Counted from the stretch's first letter, positions 27,068-37,546 are shown. The stretch is 64,000 nucleotides of DNA from Roseiarcus sp963709185 (GCA_963709185.1 CAVPVQ010000018.1:1-64000), one strand, 5' to 3'. Translations and numbers: made by a program. Notes: generated from the sequence alone by a model not told the origin.

Positions 27068-27359
27068 GAAATGATCTCTACGACAAAGCGCAGGCTGGAG
27101 GCCAGCGCCGGTTGTGACGGCGTTCCGATCGATATTGCCGGATCGCGCGCGAAAGGGGGCGCGGCGAACGCGCGTCGGGCGTCTCGCTCGCGCTGCCGTA
27201 GTCCAGTCAAAAGCGTCGGCCGAAGCGATATTTCGGTTTTGTCGCACGCCCGACGCCTCGAACGACAAACAAATGGAGCGACAACTTGCAGGATCCCCGG
27301 CGCACCAGCCAGCCCGGCTGTCAATCGGCTGTCACATCACAGGTTGTAATTCGCCGGGA

Positions 27360-29290
27360 ATGCAGGGAAAGTCCAACTCCCGCATTGAGCATACGAGGTC
27401 TTCGTTGGCGACGTCGGAAACAACTGCGGGAGATCTGACCAAAAGCTCCCTGCCGGCTCTGAGCCTCGCGGCGCTCGGAATCGTGTTCGGCGACATCGGC
27501 ACCAGCCCGCTCTACACGTTCAAGACCGTCCTCGACCTGACCGGCGCCAAGCCCGACGCCGCCGCGATCCTCGGTTCGGCGTCGCTGATTCTCTGGACAT
27601 TGTTCATCATCACCAGCGTCAAATATGTCGGCTTCGCGATGCGCGTCGACAATGACGGCGAGGGCGGCATCCTGGCGCTGATGTCGCTGCTTGGCGTGAA
27701 GAAACAGCACCGCCCGACCATCGTCGCGGTCGGCCTTTTCGGCGCGGCGCTGATCTACGGCGACGGGGCGATCACCCCCGCCATTTCGGTGCTGTCGGCC
27801 CTTGAAGGGTTCGAGCAGGCGGCGCCGGCCCTCACCTCCTATGTGCTGCCGGCCGCGGTGGTGATTCTCGTTGCGCTGTTCGCCGTTCAACCGCTGGGTA
27901 CGGCGCGCATCGGGCGGGCTTTCGGCCCAGTCATGCTGGCCTGGTTCGTCGTCATGGCCGTGCTGGGACTTTACGGCATTGCCCAGCATCCGAGCATCGT
28001 GGCGGCGCTCAATCCGATTTACGGGCTTCGCTATCTCTTTTCGGGCGGGCTGACGAGCTTCCTGGTGCTGGGCGGCGTCTTCCTTTGCGTAACGGGCGCC
28101 GAGGCGCTGTATGCGGACATGGGGCATTTCGGACCTGCGCCGATCCGTCTCGCCTGGAATTTCGTCGTGTTGCCGAGCTTGCTGCTCAACTATCTCGGTC
28201 AGGCGGCGCTGGTGCTGGAAGGCGCGCCGACCGAGGGGAATATCTTCTACCGCCTGTGTCCCGCCCCGTTGCTGACGCCGCTGATCGTCGCTGGCGACGA
28301 TTGCGACGATCATCGCCAGCCAAGTCGATCATCACCGGCGCCTTTTCGATGACGAGACAGGCGATTCAACTGGGCTGGATGCCGCGCCTGACGATCAAGC
28401 AGACGTCATCGGAAGGCTATGGCCAGATCTATGTCGGCGCGGTGAACTGGCTGCTGATGATCGTGACGCTCGGCCTGACGCTGGGGTTCGGCAAATCCGA
28501 CAATCTGGCGGCGGCTTACGGCATCGCGGTGTCGCTGACCATGCTGATGACGTCGGTGCTTTTGTTCATCGCGATGCGGGAGATCTGGGGCTGGAGCCTC
28601 GCGGCGGCCGGAGCTGTCGCCGGCGCATTTCTGGTCGTCGACGGCGCCTTTTTCGCCGCCAACATGGCCAAGGTGATCGATGGCGGCTACGTGCCGTTGC
28701 TGCTGGCGATGGCGGTTTATGGCGTGATGTGGGTCTGGCATCGCGGCGCCGGGGCCGTCCACGACCAGGTCGCCGAGACTTTCACGCCGATCGAGCCGCT
28801 GCTCGCCAAGCTGGCGTCCGGCGCGATTCCGCGCGTTCCCGGCTCGGCCGTGTTCTTCACGCGGGCGGCGAGGGGCGCGCCGCCGGTCCTGATCTGGCAT
28901 CTCAAGCATAACCGGGCGCTCCACGAGCATGTGCTGATCTTGCGGCTCAGTTTCACCTCGGCCCCGCGCGTCGTCCTTGAGGATCGCATCACGCTCGTCC
29001 AGTTGGCGCCGAGGTTCTGGCGCGCCGATGTGCGTTTCGGCTTCATGGAGACCCCCGACATCCCCTTGGTGCTGACGCAAACCCATGCGTTGGGCTGCGA
29101 CGTCGATCTTGCCGACGTAACCTACTATGTGGGCCACGAAACCATCGTATCCCGGCAGGACGGCAAGGGCCTGCCACGCTGGGAGGAGGCCGCCTTCGCG
29201 GTCATGCTGCGCAACGCGGCGCGACTCAGCGACTTTCTCAAAGTGCCGAGCGGCCAGATCGTCGAGATTGGCCGCCAGATCGAGATTTGA
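27360..29290 (+). CDS. kup: Potassium uptake protein Kup, frameshifted as given
   Basis: A KUP/HAK/KT low-affinity K+ transporter of about 640 residues when repaired. The first part has GIVFGDIGTSPLYTFK, the family signature, and the helices up to TPLIV. Two extra single bases, about 28290 (GTCGCTGGCG) and about 28322 (CCAAGTCG), then shift the frame by two. Removing both gives LIVLATIATIIASQSIITGAF and continues into the second part, which runs to the stop at 29290 and includes SVLLFIAM and the C-terminal soluble domain. I chose the ATG at 27360. The two insertions are 32 bases apart. Confidence 0.9.
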
Positions 29291-29369
29291 GGAGGCTGAG
29301 GCGAAGTCGCCAAGCGGCCTGCGCCTTACGCCGGACCTTGCGCCGCGCCCGCGATGAACGCGCTTGCGC

Positions 29370-30458
29370 TTACGGGGTCGGCGAGAAATTGCTTCCAAGC
29401 ACCGTCGCCACGACCGCGTCGGTGATCTGTCGCGTCGTGGCGCCGCCGCCGAGATCGGGCGTGCGAAGTTTGGCGTCCGCCGTGACGCGTTCGACAGCGC
29501 GCATCAGGAGGTCGGCCGCGCGTCGCTCGCCCAGATGTTCGAGCATCATCGAAGCCGTCCAGAACGCGCCGACCGGATTGGCGATTCCCTTGCCGGCGAT
29601 GTCGAAGGCCGAACCATGAATCGGTTCGAACATCGAGGGGAACTTGCGCTCGGGATTGAGATTGGCGGTCGCCGCGACGCCGAGCGAGCCGGCGAGCGCC
29701 GCTGCGAGATCGGAAAGGATGTCGGCGTGGAGGTTGGTCGCGACAATCGTATCGAGCGTCTCGGGCTTCATCGTCATGCGCGCGGTCATCGCGTCGACCA
29801 GCATCTTGTCCCACGTCACGTCCGGAAACTCGCGAGCAATCTCGGCGCCGATTTCGTCCCACATCACCATCGCGTGGCGTTGCGCATTCGATTTGGTCAC
29901 AATGGTGAGGCGCTTGCGTGGGCGCGAGCGCGCGAGCGCAAAGGCGAAGCGGAAGATGCGCGCGACGCCGGCGCGCGTCATGATCGAGACGTCGGTCGCC
30001 ACTTCTTCCGGCAGGCCCTGATGCACGCGCCCGCCGACCCCCGCGTATTCGCCCTCGGAGTTCTCGCGCACAATCACCCAGTCGAGTTCTGGACCGCTCA
30101 CGCCGCGCAAAGGACTGACAATGCCGGGCAGGATGCGGGTCGGACGGACGTTGGCGTATTGATCGAACGGCTGGCAGATCGCCAGCCGCAGGCCCCACAG
30201 GCTGATATGGTCGGGCACATCAGGCGCGCCGACCGCGCCGAAATAGATCGCGTCATGATGCTTGATCAGGTCGCGCCCGCCCGGCGGCATCATCAGGCCG
30301 GTCGCTTTGTAGTGGTCGGAACCCCAGTCAAAATGATCGAAGACCAGCTCGAACCCGCCATCGCGTCGGGCCGTCGCGGCAAGCACTTCGACGCCGGCCG
30401 GGATGACCTCCTTGCCAATTCCGTCGCCCGGAATAGTCGCGATTCGGTACCGCCGCAC
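29370..30458 (-). CDS. Tartrate/D-malate dehydrogenase family (isopropylmalate dehydrogenase-like)
   Basis: A 362-residue NAD-dependent beta-decarboxylating dehydrogenase. IATIPGDGIGKEVIPAG starts the fold; VRENSEGEYAGVGGRVHQG and EPIHGSAFDIAGKGIANPVGAFWTASMML are the signatures of tartrate dehydrogenase/decarboxylase and D-malate dehydrogenase rather than LeuB. It would act on D-malate or L-tartrate with NAD and a divalent metal. Stands alone on the minus strand, convergent with kup. Confidence 0.86.
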   Translation of the reverse strand: MRRYRIATIPGDGIGKEVIPAGVEVLAATARRDGGFELVFDHFDWGSDHYKATGLMMPPGGRDLIKHHDAIYFGAVGAPDVPDHISLWGLRLAICQPFDQYANVRPTRILPGIVSPLRGVSGPELDWVIVRENSEGEYAGVGGRVHQGLPEEVATDVSIMTRAGVARIFRFAFALARSRPRKRLTIVTKSNAQRHAMVMWDEIGAEIAREFPDVTWDKMLVDAMTARMTMKPETLDTIVATNLHADILSDLAAALAGSLGVAATANLNPERKFPSMFEPIHGSAFDIAGKGIANPVGAFWTASMMLEHLGERRAADLLMRAVERVTADAKLRTPDLGGGATTRQITDAVVATVLGSNFSPTP

Positions 30459-30496
30459 AGGACAGGCTCCTTTTCATCAGTCAGCGTCGCCAGGGC

Positions 30497-31381
30497 TTAC
30501 ACACCATCCGCAGTCTGTCCCGCCTCCCAGCCGATCATCGCCAGTTTGCGCGGCAGGCCCCAGTGATAGCCGGTCAGCGCGCCCGAGCGGCCAAGAACGC
30601 GATGGCATGGCACCACGAAAGAGATTGGGTTTCGCGCGACTGCGCCGCCGACCGCCCGCGCCGCGGTGGGCTTGCCGAGACGCCGCGCGATGTCGGAATA
30701 GGTCGTCGCGCGGCCCACCGGCACGCCAAGCAGAATCTCCCAGACGCGCTGCTCGAACTCGCCGCCGATCAACACCACCGGCAGCGGCGCCTCGGGACTC
30801 CATTGCGCGGGATCGAACGCCCGAGCGGCCAGCGGCGCGGTCACGGCCTGGTCGGCGGTCAGCGCGGCGAGCGGCCAGCGCCGCTGCATGTCGGCGAGCG
30901 CGACGCCGCGTTCGCCATCGTCGACGAAGCCGAGGCCGGCGAGGCCGCGCCCCGTCGCGACGATGATCGCTTCGCCGAACGGCGAGGGATGAAAGCCGTA
31001 GGACATACGCAAGCCCGAAAGGCGATCGGCGCCCGGCGTGATCGCTTCGCGGGTGACGAACAGGTCACGCAGCTTGGGCGGTCCGGAAGCGATGTCGTCG
31101 CGAACCGCGTCGAGTGCGCTCGCCGAATCGCGCAGCAGTTCGCGCGCCCTCTCGACCGTGATCGCGCGCAGGAACGCTTCGGGCGTCGATCCCGACCACC
31201 GCGCAAACAGTTGACGAAGTTGCGGGGTCGGAAATCCGAGATGCTCCGCAAGGCTGTCGATCGACTGCGAGGCGTGGCGACGCGACCCGATGAACTCGAT
31301 CACCTGCCTGACGACGGGATAGTCGCCCATCTCGCCGCGCGCCAGGCTGGCGTCGTGACTTGCCGCGGTCAGGTCGAGCAT
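30497..31381 (-). CDS. AraC-like HTH fused to methylated-DNA-cysteine S-methyltransferase
   Basis: A 294-residue protein. The N-terminal half (about 10-110) has an AraC/Ada-type helix-turn-helix (SIDSLAEHLGFPTPQLRQLFARW). The C-terminal half is an O6-methylguanine-DNA methyltransferase with the acceptor Cys in FVVPCHRVLG and the DNA-binding GRATTYSDIARRLGKP. It lacks the Ada N-terminal zinc domain that senses methylphosphotriesters. It repairs alkylated DNA; any regulatory role is uncertain. The ATG at 31381 is preferred over upstream frame extension. Confidence 0.9.
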   Translation of the reverse strand: MLDLTAASHDASLARGEMGDYPVVRQVIEFIGSRRHASQSIDSLAEHLGFPTPQLRQLFARWSGSTPEAFLRAITVERARELLRDSASALDAVRDDIASGPPKLRDLFVTREAITPGADRLSGLRMSYGFHPSPFGEAIIVATGRGLAGLGFVDDGERGVALADMQRRWPLAALTADQAVTAPLAARAFDPAQWSPEAPLPVVLIGGEFEQRVWEILLGVPVGRATTYSDIARRLGKPTAARAVGGAVARNPISFVVPCHRVLGRSGALTGYHWGLPRKLAMIGWEAGQTADGV

Positions 31382-31633
31382 GGCGTTCTCCACACTGGTC
31401 GTCGTCCGACAGCGTTGCGCGCCACAACGCGACGGTGGCGCTGATTGCCAAAGCACATTGCCGAGCGCCGGCCAAGCCTCCGAGAGCCGGACCAGCCGTT
31501 TTCAACCGGACCGCGCCCCAAAATCTCCGCCAATCGCTGGCTGATTGAGCGACCACCGGTTCAGCGACCGGCCCGCGTCTTTCCTCGCCGACGTCGGGCG
31601 CCGTCCCGGATTGAATGCGGAGGGCGCGGCGCC

Positions 31634-34132
31634 TCAACCGCCGGCGCCGTCGTCGGATCGTCCCGCGTCGCCCGTGCGGACCTTTCCGGCGTCGGATGCA
31701 AGTGCGCCGGGGCCGCCGTTGGGCGCGCGCGCCGCTCCTTCGCCGAACGCCGGGCCGCTCAAATCGAGTTCCTGGCGCGGATAGGCTAGCCGAATGGCCG
31801 CCTCTTTGAACCGGCGATGGAGTTCGAAAAGCATATCGCTTTTGACGCGGTCGGCCATATCGATTTCGTCGACGAAGCAGACCAGCTGGAATTTCAGCGC
31901 CCAGTCGCCGAACTCGCTGAACAGCACGAGCGGCGCGGGGATGGCGAGCACCAATTCCTGTCCCTTGGCGGTGGCGATCAGTATTTCGCGAACCGTCTCG
32001 GGATCAGTCTCGAAGGCGATATTGAGTTCGATGATGACCCGGCCGATGCGATCAGACAGCACCCAGTTCTTGACGACGCCGGAAACCAGCATGGCGTTCG
32101 GCACAATCAGCGTCGCACGATCGAAGGTCTCCACTTCGGTGGCGCGCGCGTTGATGCGGCGCACATAGCCCTGTTCGGCGCCCACGACCACCCGGTCGCC
32201 GACCCGGATCCCGCGCTCCCACAGCACGATCAGACCCGACAGGAAGTTGTTGACGATCGACTGCAGTCCAAACCCGATGCCGACGGAGAGGGCGCCCGCG
32301 ACGATCGCCAGATTCTGGAAATTCAGGCCCAATTGAGCGCTGCCGAGGATCAGCGCCGTCACAAAACCGACGTAGCCGAAAATTGTCTTGATCGAATTGC
32401 GCATGCCCGCGTCGAGGCGGGTGTGCGGCAGCAGCTTGGTGGCGAGCCAGCCTTGCACCGCGCGAGTGACCAGCACGCCGACTATGAAAACCGCGGCGGC
32501 GGCGAGCAGCGAGGAAACGGAAACCGTGACGTTGCCGACCTGGAACCCGAAATAGGCGGCGCGCAGGTTGCCGAACATGTCCTGCGACTGAATGCCCCAA
32601 GGCGCCAGGATCAGCAGAATCCCCGCGACGATCAGGGCGACGCGCGCGGCGCCCTCGATCAGCACCGCGAGCTGTTCGAGGGCCTCGCGGCCGAGGCCCA
32701 CCGTCGATGTCAAACCGCGGCCAATCGTCGTGCTTGGCTGCAACAGCGTCTCGGCCCCCTCCTCGACGATGACGCCGATGAGATAGACCGCCGTGGCGAC
32801 GCCGGCGACCCAGATCATTTGAGCAACGATGAAGGTCGCGAAGGCGATGTAGCCGATCAGCGCCGAGCCGAACAACACGACGATCAGCAGCCAGCCCAGC
32901 ATGCGCGTCGGCGCCCAATCGTCGCGCGGGGGCGATCCTTGCAGAACGACCCTGGCGTTCGCCCAGTGCAGCCGCGCCATCAACAGGGCGGCGATCGTCG
33001 CGCCGAGGCCGCGCACGGCGACCGTCACGCTCAGGGAGGCGGAGACCGCGTCGACAGTCGCTTCCAGCAGCCTCATGACCGCCAGGATCGCCGCTATGCT
33101 CATCCAGAAGCCAATGGCCTGCGCCACGAACCGATCGCTTCGCGGGATCAGCCGCCAGGAGGATTGGCCGGGCGCCAGCAGCCCGCGCGCAAGGGCGTTG
33201 GTGACGAACAACAGCTTGAGGCCGTCGAGCGCGGCGTCCTGAACGCCCTGCAGGCGTGGGTCGGAAAGGTCGAAGGCGTCGAGCGCATAGGCGATCGCCG
33301 CCAGTCCGAGAAGCGGCACGCCGGCGAGGACGAGCGTGGTCCAGACGGCGGCGAGCGCGCGGCGCAGTTTGCTCGGCGCGGCGATCGCCGGGTCGCGTGC
33401 GATGACGCGCCGCGTCATCCAGCGCGTCGGCGCGGCGAGCAAGCCGAAAGCGAGCGCCAGACCGAGCAGACTGAACGCCTGCGACCGGGCGAGCCGGCTG
33501 GAGACGCCGTTCAACCAGTCGTACAGCAGCGCGCCCAACCGGCTCGCATCGGCCGGCGTCTCGCGGACTACAGTCGCCCACAGCAGAGGGCTGAAAATGC
33601 TGGACGAACGTTCAAAAGTCTGGCGAGCGAACAGACTGCGTCGCGCGGCTCCGATGCGGGCGCTGTCGTCGTCAATCTGCAACGCGAGCGCCCGGGCGGT
33701 GCGTAAATTCGCGTCAAGCTCGTCGTGAGCCTTCTGTTCCGCGGCGAGCTCGGCGCTGGCGCCATCGGTTTCCGCCGTTTTGTCCTTCGACTTGGGGGTC
33801 AATTCGGCGAGTCGCTTCGCCGAGGCGTCCAACCTCGGCGCCAATTCGGCGATCAGACTTTGCACTTCGGTGGCGAGCGGGTCATTCTCCGCCCGCAGGC
33901 GCTGCAGTTCGCTGTCCGAAAGGTTGGGCTCCTTGAGCGCCGAGTCGATTTCGACGAGCGCCGCTCGAACCGCGTCGAGACGCTCCCGCGCGATCCCCTG
34001 CGCCTCGGCCGCGCCGAGTCCTGCAAATCCGACGAGGATTGCGAGGACAGCAAGAAAAAGGGCGCTGAAACGAGGCAGAGCGATCAATCCTAGTGATTCG
34101 GGATGGGCGCGGCTTCTGTCCCATCCGAACAT
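31634..34132 (-). CDS. Large mechanosensitive channel, MscS family with DUF3772
   Basis: About 832 residues. A signal sequence (about 18-45) precedes a periplasmic coiled-coil-rich region matching DUF3772, then several membrane helices and the MscS core near the C-terminus (SVGIGFGLQSIVNNFLSGLIVLWER and DRVVVGAEQGYVRRINARATEVETFD). The C-terminus ends with a Pro/Gly/Ala-rich tail. Large MscS-like channels of this kind (MscK/MscM type) release osmolytes on hypo-osmotic shock. The start is uncertain: 34186 is also open. Confidence 0.88.
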   Translation of the reverse strand: MFGWDRSRAHPESLGLIALPRFSALFLAVLAILVGFAGLGAAEAQGIARERLDAVRAALVEIDSALKEPNLSDSELQRLRAENDPLATEVQSLIAELAPRLDASAKRLAELTPKSKDKTAETDGASAELAAEQKAHDELDANLRTARALALQIDDDSARIGAARRSLFARQTFERSSSIFSPLLWATVVRETPADASRLGALLYDWLNGVSSRLARSQAFSLLGLALAFGLLAAPTRWMTRRVIARDPAIAAPSKLRRALAAVWTTLVLAGVPLLGLAAIAYALDAFDLSDPRLQGVQDAALDGLKLLFVTNALARGLLAPGQSSWRLIPRSDRFVAQAIGFWMSIAAILAVMRLLEATVDAVSASLSVTVAVRGLGATIAALLMARLHWANARVVLQGSPPRDDWAPTRMLGWLLIVVLFGSALIGYIAFATFIVAQMIWVAGVATAVYLIGVIVEEGAETLLQPSTTIGRGLTSTVGLGREALEQLAVLIEGAARVALIVAGILLILAPWGIQSQDMFGNLRAAYFGFQVGNVTVSVSSLLAAAAVFIVGVLVTRAVQGWLATKLLPHTRLDAGMRNSIKTIFGYVGFVTALILGSAQLGLNFQNLAIVAGALSVGIGFGLQSIVNNFLSGLIVLWERGIRVGDRVVVGAEQGYVRRINARATEVETFDRATLIVPNAMLVSGVVKNWVLSDRIGRVIIELNIAFETDPETVREILIATAKGQELVLAIPAPLVLFSEFGDWALKFQLVCFVDEIDMADRVKSDMLFELHRRFKEAAIRLAYPRQELDLSGPAFGEGAARAPNGGPGALASDAGKVRTGDAGRSDDGAGG

Positions 34133-34307
34133 GGCTGGCCTGTGGCCGCAACGCCTTCCGGCAGCCTTCGCATTCGCCGGCCGCATGTGGCGCTGCGAAA
34201 AACATGGCGTTCACCTTTGAGCGGGAAAAGGGCTGCGCGCCTGCCCTGGCTTTGCTAAAGGAAGCGACAATTCCCGAGAAATTGAGCAAAATTCGAGAAA
34301 TCGAACC

Positions 34308-35465
34308 GTGAATCAGGCTCCGGCGCAAGTGCTTGAAAACCAACCGGCCGGCGGCGGCGCCGGGGCGCGGGCGCTTGATCGTCTCCTGGAGGCCGGCTTC
34401 ACGCGCATCGAGCCGCCCGTGTTGCAGCCGGCGTCGGTTTTCCTCGATATGTCCGGGGAGGACATTCGCGGGCGGCTCTATCTGACCAGCGACGCCGACG
34501 GCGCCGAGCTTTGCCTGCGGCCGGACTATACGATCCCGGTCTGCCTCGCCTATCTTGCCTCGCCGCTGGCGGGGCGCGAGGCGCAATACGCCTATCTCGG
34601 TCCGGTGTTTCGCGCCCGTCCCGGACAGAGCGGCGAGCTGACGCAAACCGGGCTCGAAAGCTACGGGCGAACCGACGCGGAGGCCGCCGACGCTGAAATC
34701 TTCGCGGTGGCGATGGAATCGGCGGAGGCGGCGGGGGCGGGCGCCTTGCGTGTGCGCCTCGGCGACGCGCATCTGTTCGACCAGGCGCTTCATGCGCTCG
34801 ACCTGCCCGACGTCTGGCTGCGCCGCTTGCGGCGGGGCCTTGCGCGCGGCCGTTCGCTCAGCGCAATCCTTGACGAAGCGGGCAACGGGCAGGCCAGTCA
34901 ATCCGGCGTGTTGGCGGCTTTGGAGCGCGCCGATCATGCCGGCGCCAAGGCGCTGGTTGAGGATTTGCTGGCCATCGCCGGCATTGCGCGGGTCGGCGGG
35001 CGCACCGCCAGCGAGATCGCCGACCGCTTCCTCGATCAGGCCGCCGTGCGCTCCGGCGCTGGTGCGCCGAAGGAAAAACGCGCGATCCTGGAGCGATTCC
35101 TCGACATCGGCGGCGACCCGGATGCAGCGTCCCGTGAGTTGCGAAAGCTCGCCGCCGACGCGCAGCTCGACATCGGCGCCGCCCTCGACGCCCTCGACCA
35201 GCGCATCGGGTTCCTGGCTGCGCGCGGCATGAAGGTCGAAAACTATACGTTTTCCACCGCCTTTGTGCGCGATCTCGATTATTACACCGGCTTTGTCTTT
35301 GAGGCCGTCGATCCAGGCCGCCCCGACGGCAAGCCGGCGATCGGCGGCGGGCGCTACGACGGATTGGCGAGGCGCCTCGGCGCGCCGGTGGACATCCCGG
35401 CCGTCGGAGCCGCGATCTGGATCGATCGGCTCGGCGCGCCCCGCGCGGACGGGTCAGAGCCATGA
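34308..35465 (+). CDS. hisZ: ATP phosphoribosyltransferase regulatory subunit HisZ
   Basis: A 385-residue histidyl-tRNA synthetase paralogue that activates HisG and carries feedback control by histidine. Class II synthetase motifs are partly kept (RPDYTIPVCLAYL, TQTGLESYGRTDAEAADAEI, and the C-terminal YTFSTAFVRDLDYYTGFVFE with GGGRYDGL). A GTG start at 34308 follows the divergent MscS gene by 175 bases. Its stop overlaps the hisG start by 4 bases. Confidence 0.94.
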   Translation: MNQAPAQVLENQPAGGGAGARALDRLLEAGFTRIEPPVLQPASVFLDMSGEDIRGRLYLTSDADGAELCLRPDYTIPVCLAYLASPLAGREAQYAYLGPVFRARPGQSGELTQTGLESYGRTDAEAADAEIFAVAMESAEAAGAGALRVRLGDAHLFDQALHALDLPDVWLRRLRRGLARGRSLSAILDEAGNGQASQSGVLAALERADHAGAKALVEDLLAIAGIARVGGRTASEIADRFLDQAAVRSGAGAPKEKRAILERFLDIGGDPDAASRELRKLAADAQLDIGAALDALDQRIGFLAARGMKVENYTFSTAFVRDLDYYTGFVFEAVDPGRPDGKPAIGGGRYDGLARRLGAPVDIPAVGAAIWIDRLGAPRADGSEP

Positions 35466-36460
35466 GCGCGCCCGAAGACTTCGAAGCGCCGTTGGTCGTC
35501 GCCGTGCCCTCGAAGGGTCGGCTGCAGGAGAGCGCCTCGGCGTTCTTCGCGAGCGCCGGCCTCGAATTCGCGCAAGCGCGCGGCGCGCGCGACTATCGGG
35601 GCGCGATCGCCGGCCTTGCCGGCGTTGAAGTGGCGTTTCTTTCCGCTTCCGAAATCGTCGGCCAGCTCGCCGCCGGAGCCGCGCATATCGGCGTGACCGG
35701 CGAGGACCTCGTGCGCGAACAGATCGCGGACGCCGACCGGCGCCTGCTGTTGCTGGCGCCGCTCGGCTTCGGGCGCGCCAATGTCGTCGTCGCCGCACCG
35801 CAGGCCTGGATCGACGTGCGCAACATGGCCGACCTCGAAGACGTCGCGGCCACCTTTCACGCGCGGCGCGGCGAGCGCATGCGCGTCGCCACCAAATATG
35901 TCAATCTGACCCGTCGCTTTTTCTCCGGCCACGGAATCGGCGACTATCGCATTGTCGAGAGCCTCGGCGCGACCGAGGGCGCGCCTGCGGCGGGGGGCGC
36001 GGAACTGATCGTCGATATCACCACGACCGGCGCCACGCTTGCCGCCAACGCGCTCAAGGTTCTCGACGACGGGGTGATCCTGCGCTCGCAGGCCAATCTC
36101 GTGGCCTCGCTCGGCGCGCGCTGGAGTCCGGCGATTCGGCGGACCGCCCGAGCCATGCTCGCGCGCATCGCCGCGGCCGAAGAGGCGCGCCGATCGCGCG
36201 AGGTGCGAGCCCGCCTGCCCGGCGCGACGCATGATGTCATCGAAGCGGCCAGCGTTCTGTTTGGCGCACAGGCCGCCTTTGGCGAGGAGACCGATTCGCT
36301 CGGGCTCATCACGTTGCATGCGCCCAAGCACAGGGTCGCTGAACTCGCCGACTGGCTTCTCGCGCAGGGCGCCGAGCGCGTCAGCGTCAGCGCGCTCGAA
36401 CATGTTTTCAGCGCGAGGAATACGCTCTATGAGACGCTCGAGGCGGCGATAGGGCCCTAG
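35462..36460 (+). CDS. hisG: ATP phosphoribosyltransferase HisG (long C-terminal extension)
   Basis: A 332-residue enzyme for the first step of histidine synthesis, joining ATP and PRPP. AVPSKGRLQE, GAAHIGVTGEDLVRE, VATKYVNLTRRFF and ELIVDITTTGATLAANALKVL are the catalytic motifs. Beyond about residue 225 there is an extra C-terminal region ending TLHAPKHRVAELADWLL, like a regulatory domain. HisZ-dependent HisG is usually the short form, so a long HisG coupled to hisZ by a 4-base overlap is of note. Confidence 0.94.
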   Translation: MSAPEDFEAPLVVAVPSKGRLQESASAFFASAGLEFAQARGARDYRGAIAGLAGVEVAFLSASEIVGQLAAGAAHIGVTGEDLVREQIADADRRLLLLAPLGFGRANVVVAAPQAWIDVRNMADLEDVAATFHARRGERMRVATKYVNLTRRFFSGHGIGDYRIVESLGATEGAPAAGGAELIVDITTTGATLAANALKVLDDGVILRSQANLVASLGARWSPAIRRTARAMLARIAAAEEARRSREVRARLPGATHDVIEAASVLFGAQAAFGEETDSLGLITLHAPKHRVAELADWLLAQGAERVSVSALEHVFSARNTLYETLEAAIGP

Positions 36461-36535
36461 CGTCCTATCCGTGAGCCTCGCCCGGTTTGCCGGAATGCGC
36501 TCTACAGGGCGCGCTGGCGCAGGTTGAGCGCTTCG

Positions 36536-37546
36536 ATGCAACTTGTTTCAACATCTGACAATCGCGCGCCGCCGGGCGCGGTCGTCGCCATGGCGCGGGC
36601 GGTCGACGGCGTGCGGCTGCGCACCGCGCGCTGGGTCCCGCAAACCGCCTCGCGCGGGACGGTGGTTCTGCTGCAAGGCCGCGCCGAGTATATCGAGAAA
36701 TACTACGAGACGGTCGCGCAACTGCTGGCGCGCGGCTTCGCCGTGGCGGCGATGGATTGGCGTGGCCAGGCCGGCTCAGCGCGGCAGTTGAAGAACCCGC
36801 GCAAGGGCCATGTCGACGATTTCTCGTTGTACGAGCGCGATCTCAGCGCTCTGGTCGACGATGTGCTCGGACCCTCGTGCCCGCAACCATGGTTCGGGCT
36901 TTGCCATTCAATGGGCGCAGCGATCATGCTTTCCATTGCCCACGCCGGCCGCTGCCCGTTCGAGCGGGTCGTGCTCACCGCGCCGATGATCGCTCCGGCC
37001 CGGCTGACTCACCCCCGCGCCGCCCACATTCTCGCCGAGGTTCTCGATACGCTCGGGTTCGGCGGAGCCTATTCGCCGGGCGGACGGGAGGCGCATGGCT
37101 TGCAAGCGCCGTTCGAGGGCAATGTCCTGACCTCGGACCCGGTCCGCTACGCGCGCGCGGCCGGCGTTCTGGCCGCGGATCCGGGTCTTGGCGTCGGCTG
37201 GTGGACGATCGGCTGGATTCATGCGGCGTTTCGTTTGTGGAGGCGCTTCGAGGACCCCGATTATGCGCGCCAGATCATCGGGCCGCCGATGCTGGTCGTC
37301 GCGTCGGGCGCGGATCGGGTCGTCGATTTGCGGGCGATCGAACGCTTCGTTGGCCGCATGCGCTCGGGACGCTTGATCGTGATAGAAGGCGCGCAGCATG
37401 AAATCGCGTTGGAGCGCGACCCGCTGCGCGATCAGTTCTGGGCCGCGTTCGACAGGTTTATTCCGGGCGCCGAAGAGAAGATCGCGGAGCGGCGAGACCT
37501 TCTCCGTGCCCGGCGAGGCGGAATCGCACCGCCTTCGCCGTTTTGA
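36536..37546 (+). CDS. Alpha/beta hydrolase, lysophospholipase-like
   Basis: A 336-residue hydrolase. The nucleophile elbow is GLCHSMGAA (Ser about 129), the oxyanion region VLLQGRAEYIEKYYE, and the C-terminal His lies in EGAQHEIALE. The pattern fits the serine hydrolases annotated as lysophospholipase L2 (PldB-like). Substrate not known. I chose the ATG at 36536; a TTG four codons earlier is possible. 76 bases after hisG on the same strand. Confidence 0.87.
   Translation: MQLVSTSDNRAPPGAVVAMARAVDGVRLRTARWVPQTASRGTVVLLQGRAEYIEKYYETVAQLLARGFAVAAMDWRGQAGSARQLKNPRKGHVDDFSLYERDLSALVDDVLGPSCPQPWFGLCHSMGAAIMLSIAHAGRCPFERVVLTAPMIAPARLTHPRAAHILAEVLDTLGFGGAYSPGGREAHGLQAPFEGNVLTSDPVRYARAAGVLAADPGLGVGWWTIGWIHAAFRLWRRFEDPDYARQIIGPPMLVVASGADRVVDLRAIERFVGRMRSGRLIVIEGAQHEIALERDPLRDQFWAAFDRFIPGAEEKIAERRDLLRARRGGIAPPSPF

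Noticed and set aside
28280..28330. Programmed frameshifting in kup
   Set aside because: Two shifts in 32 bases and no slippery heptamer or pseudoknot; the family is not known to use it.
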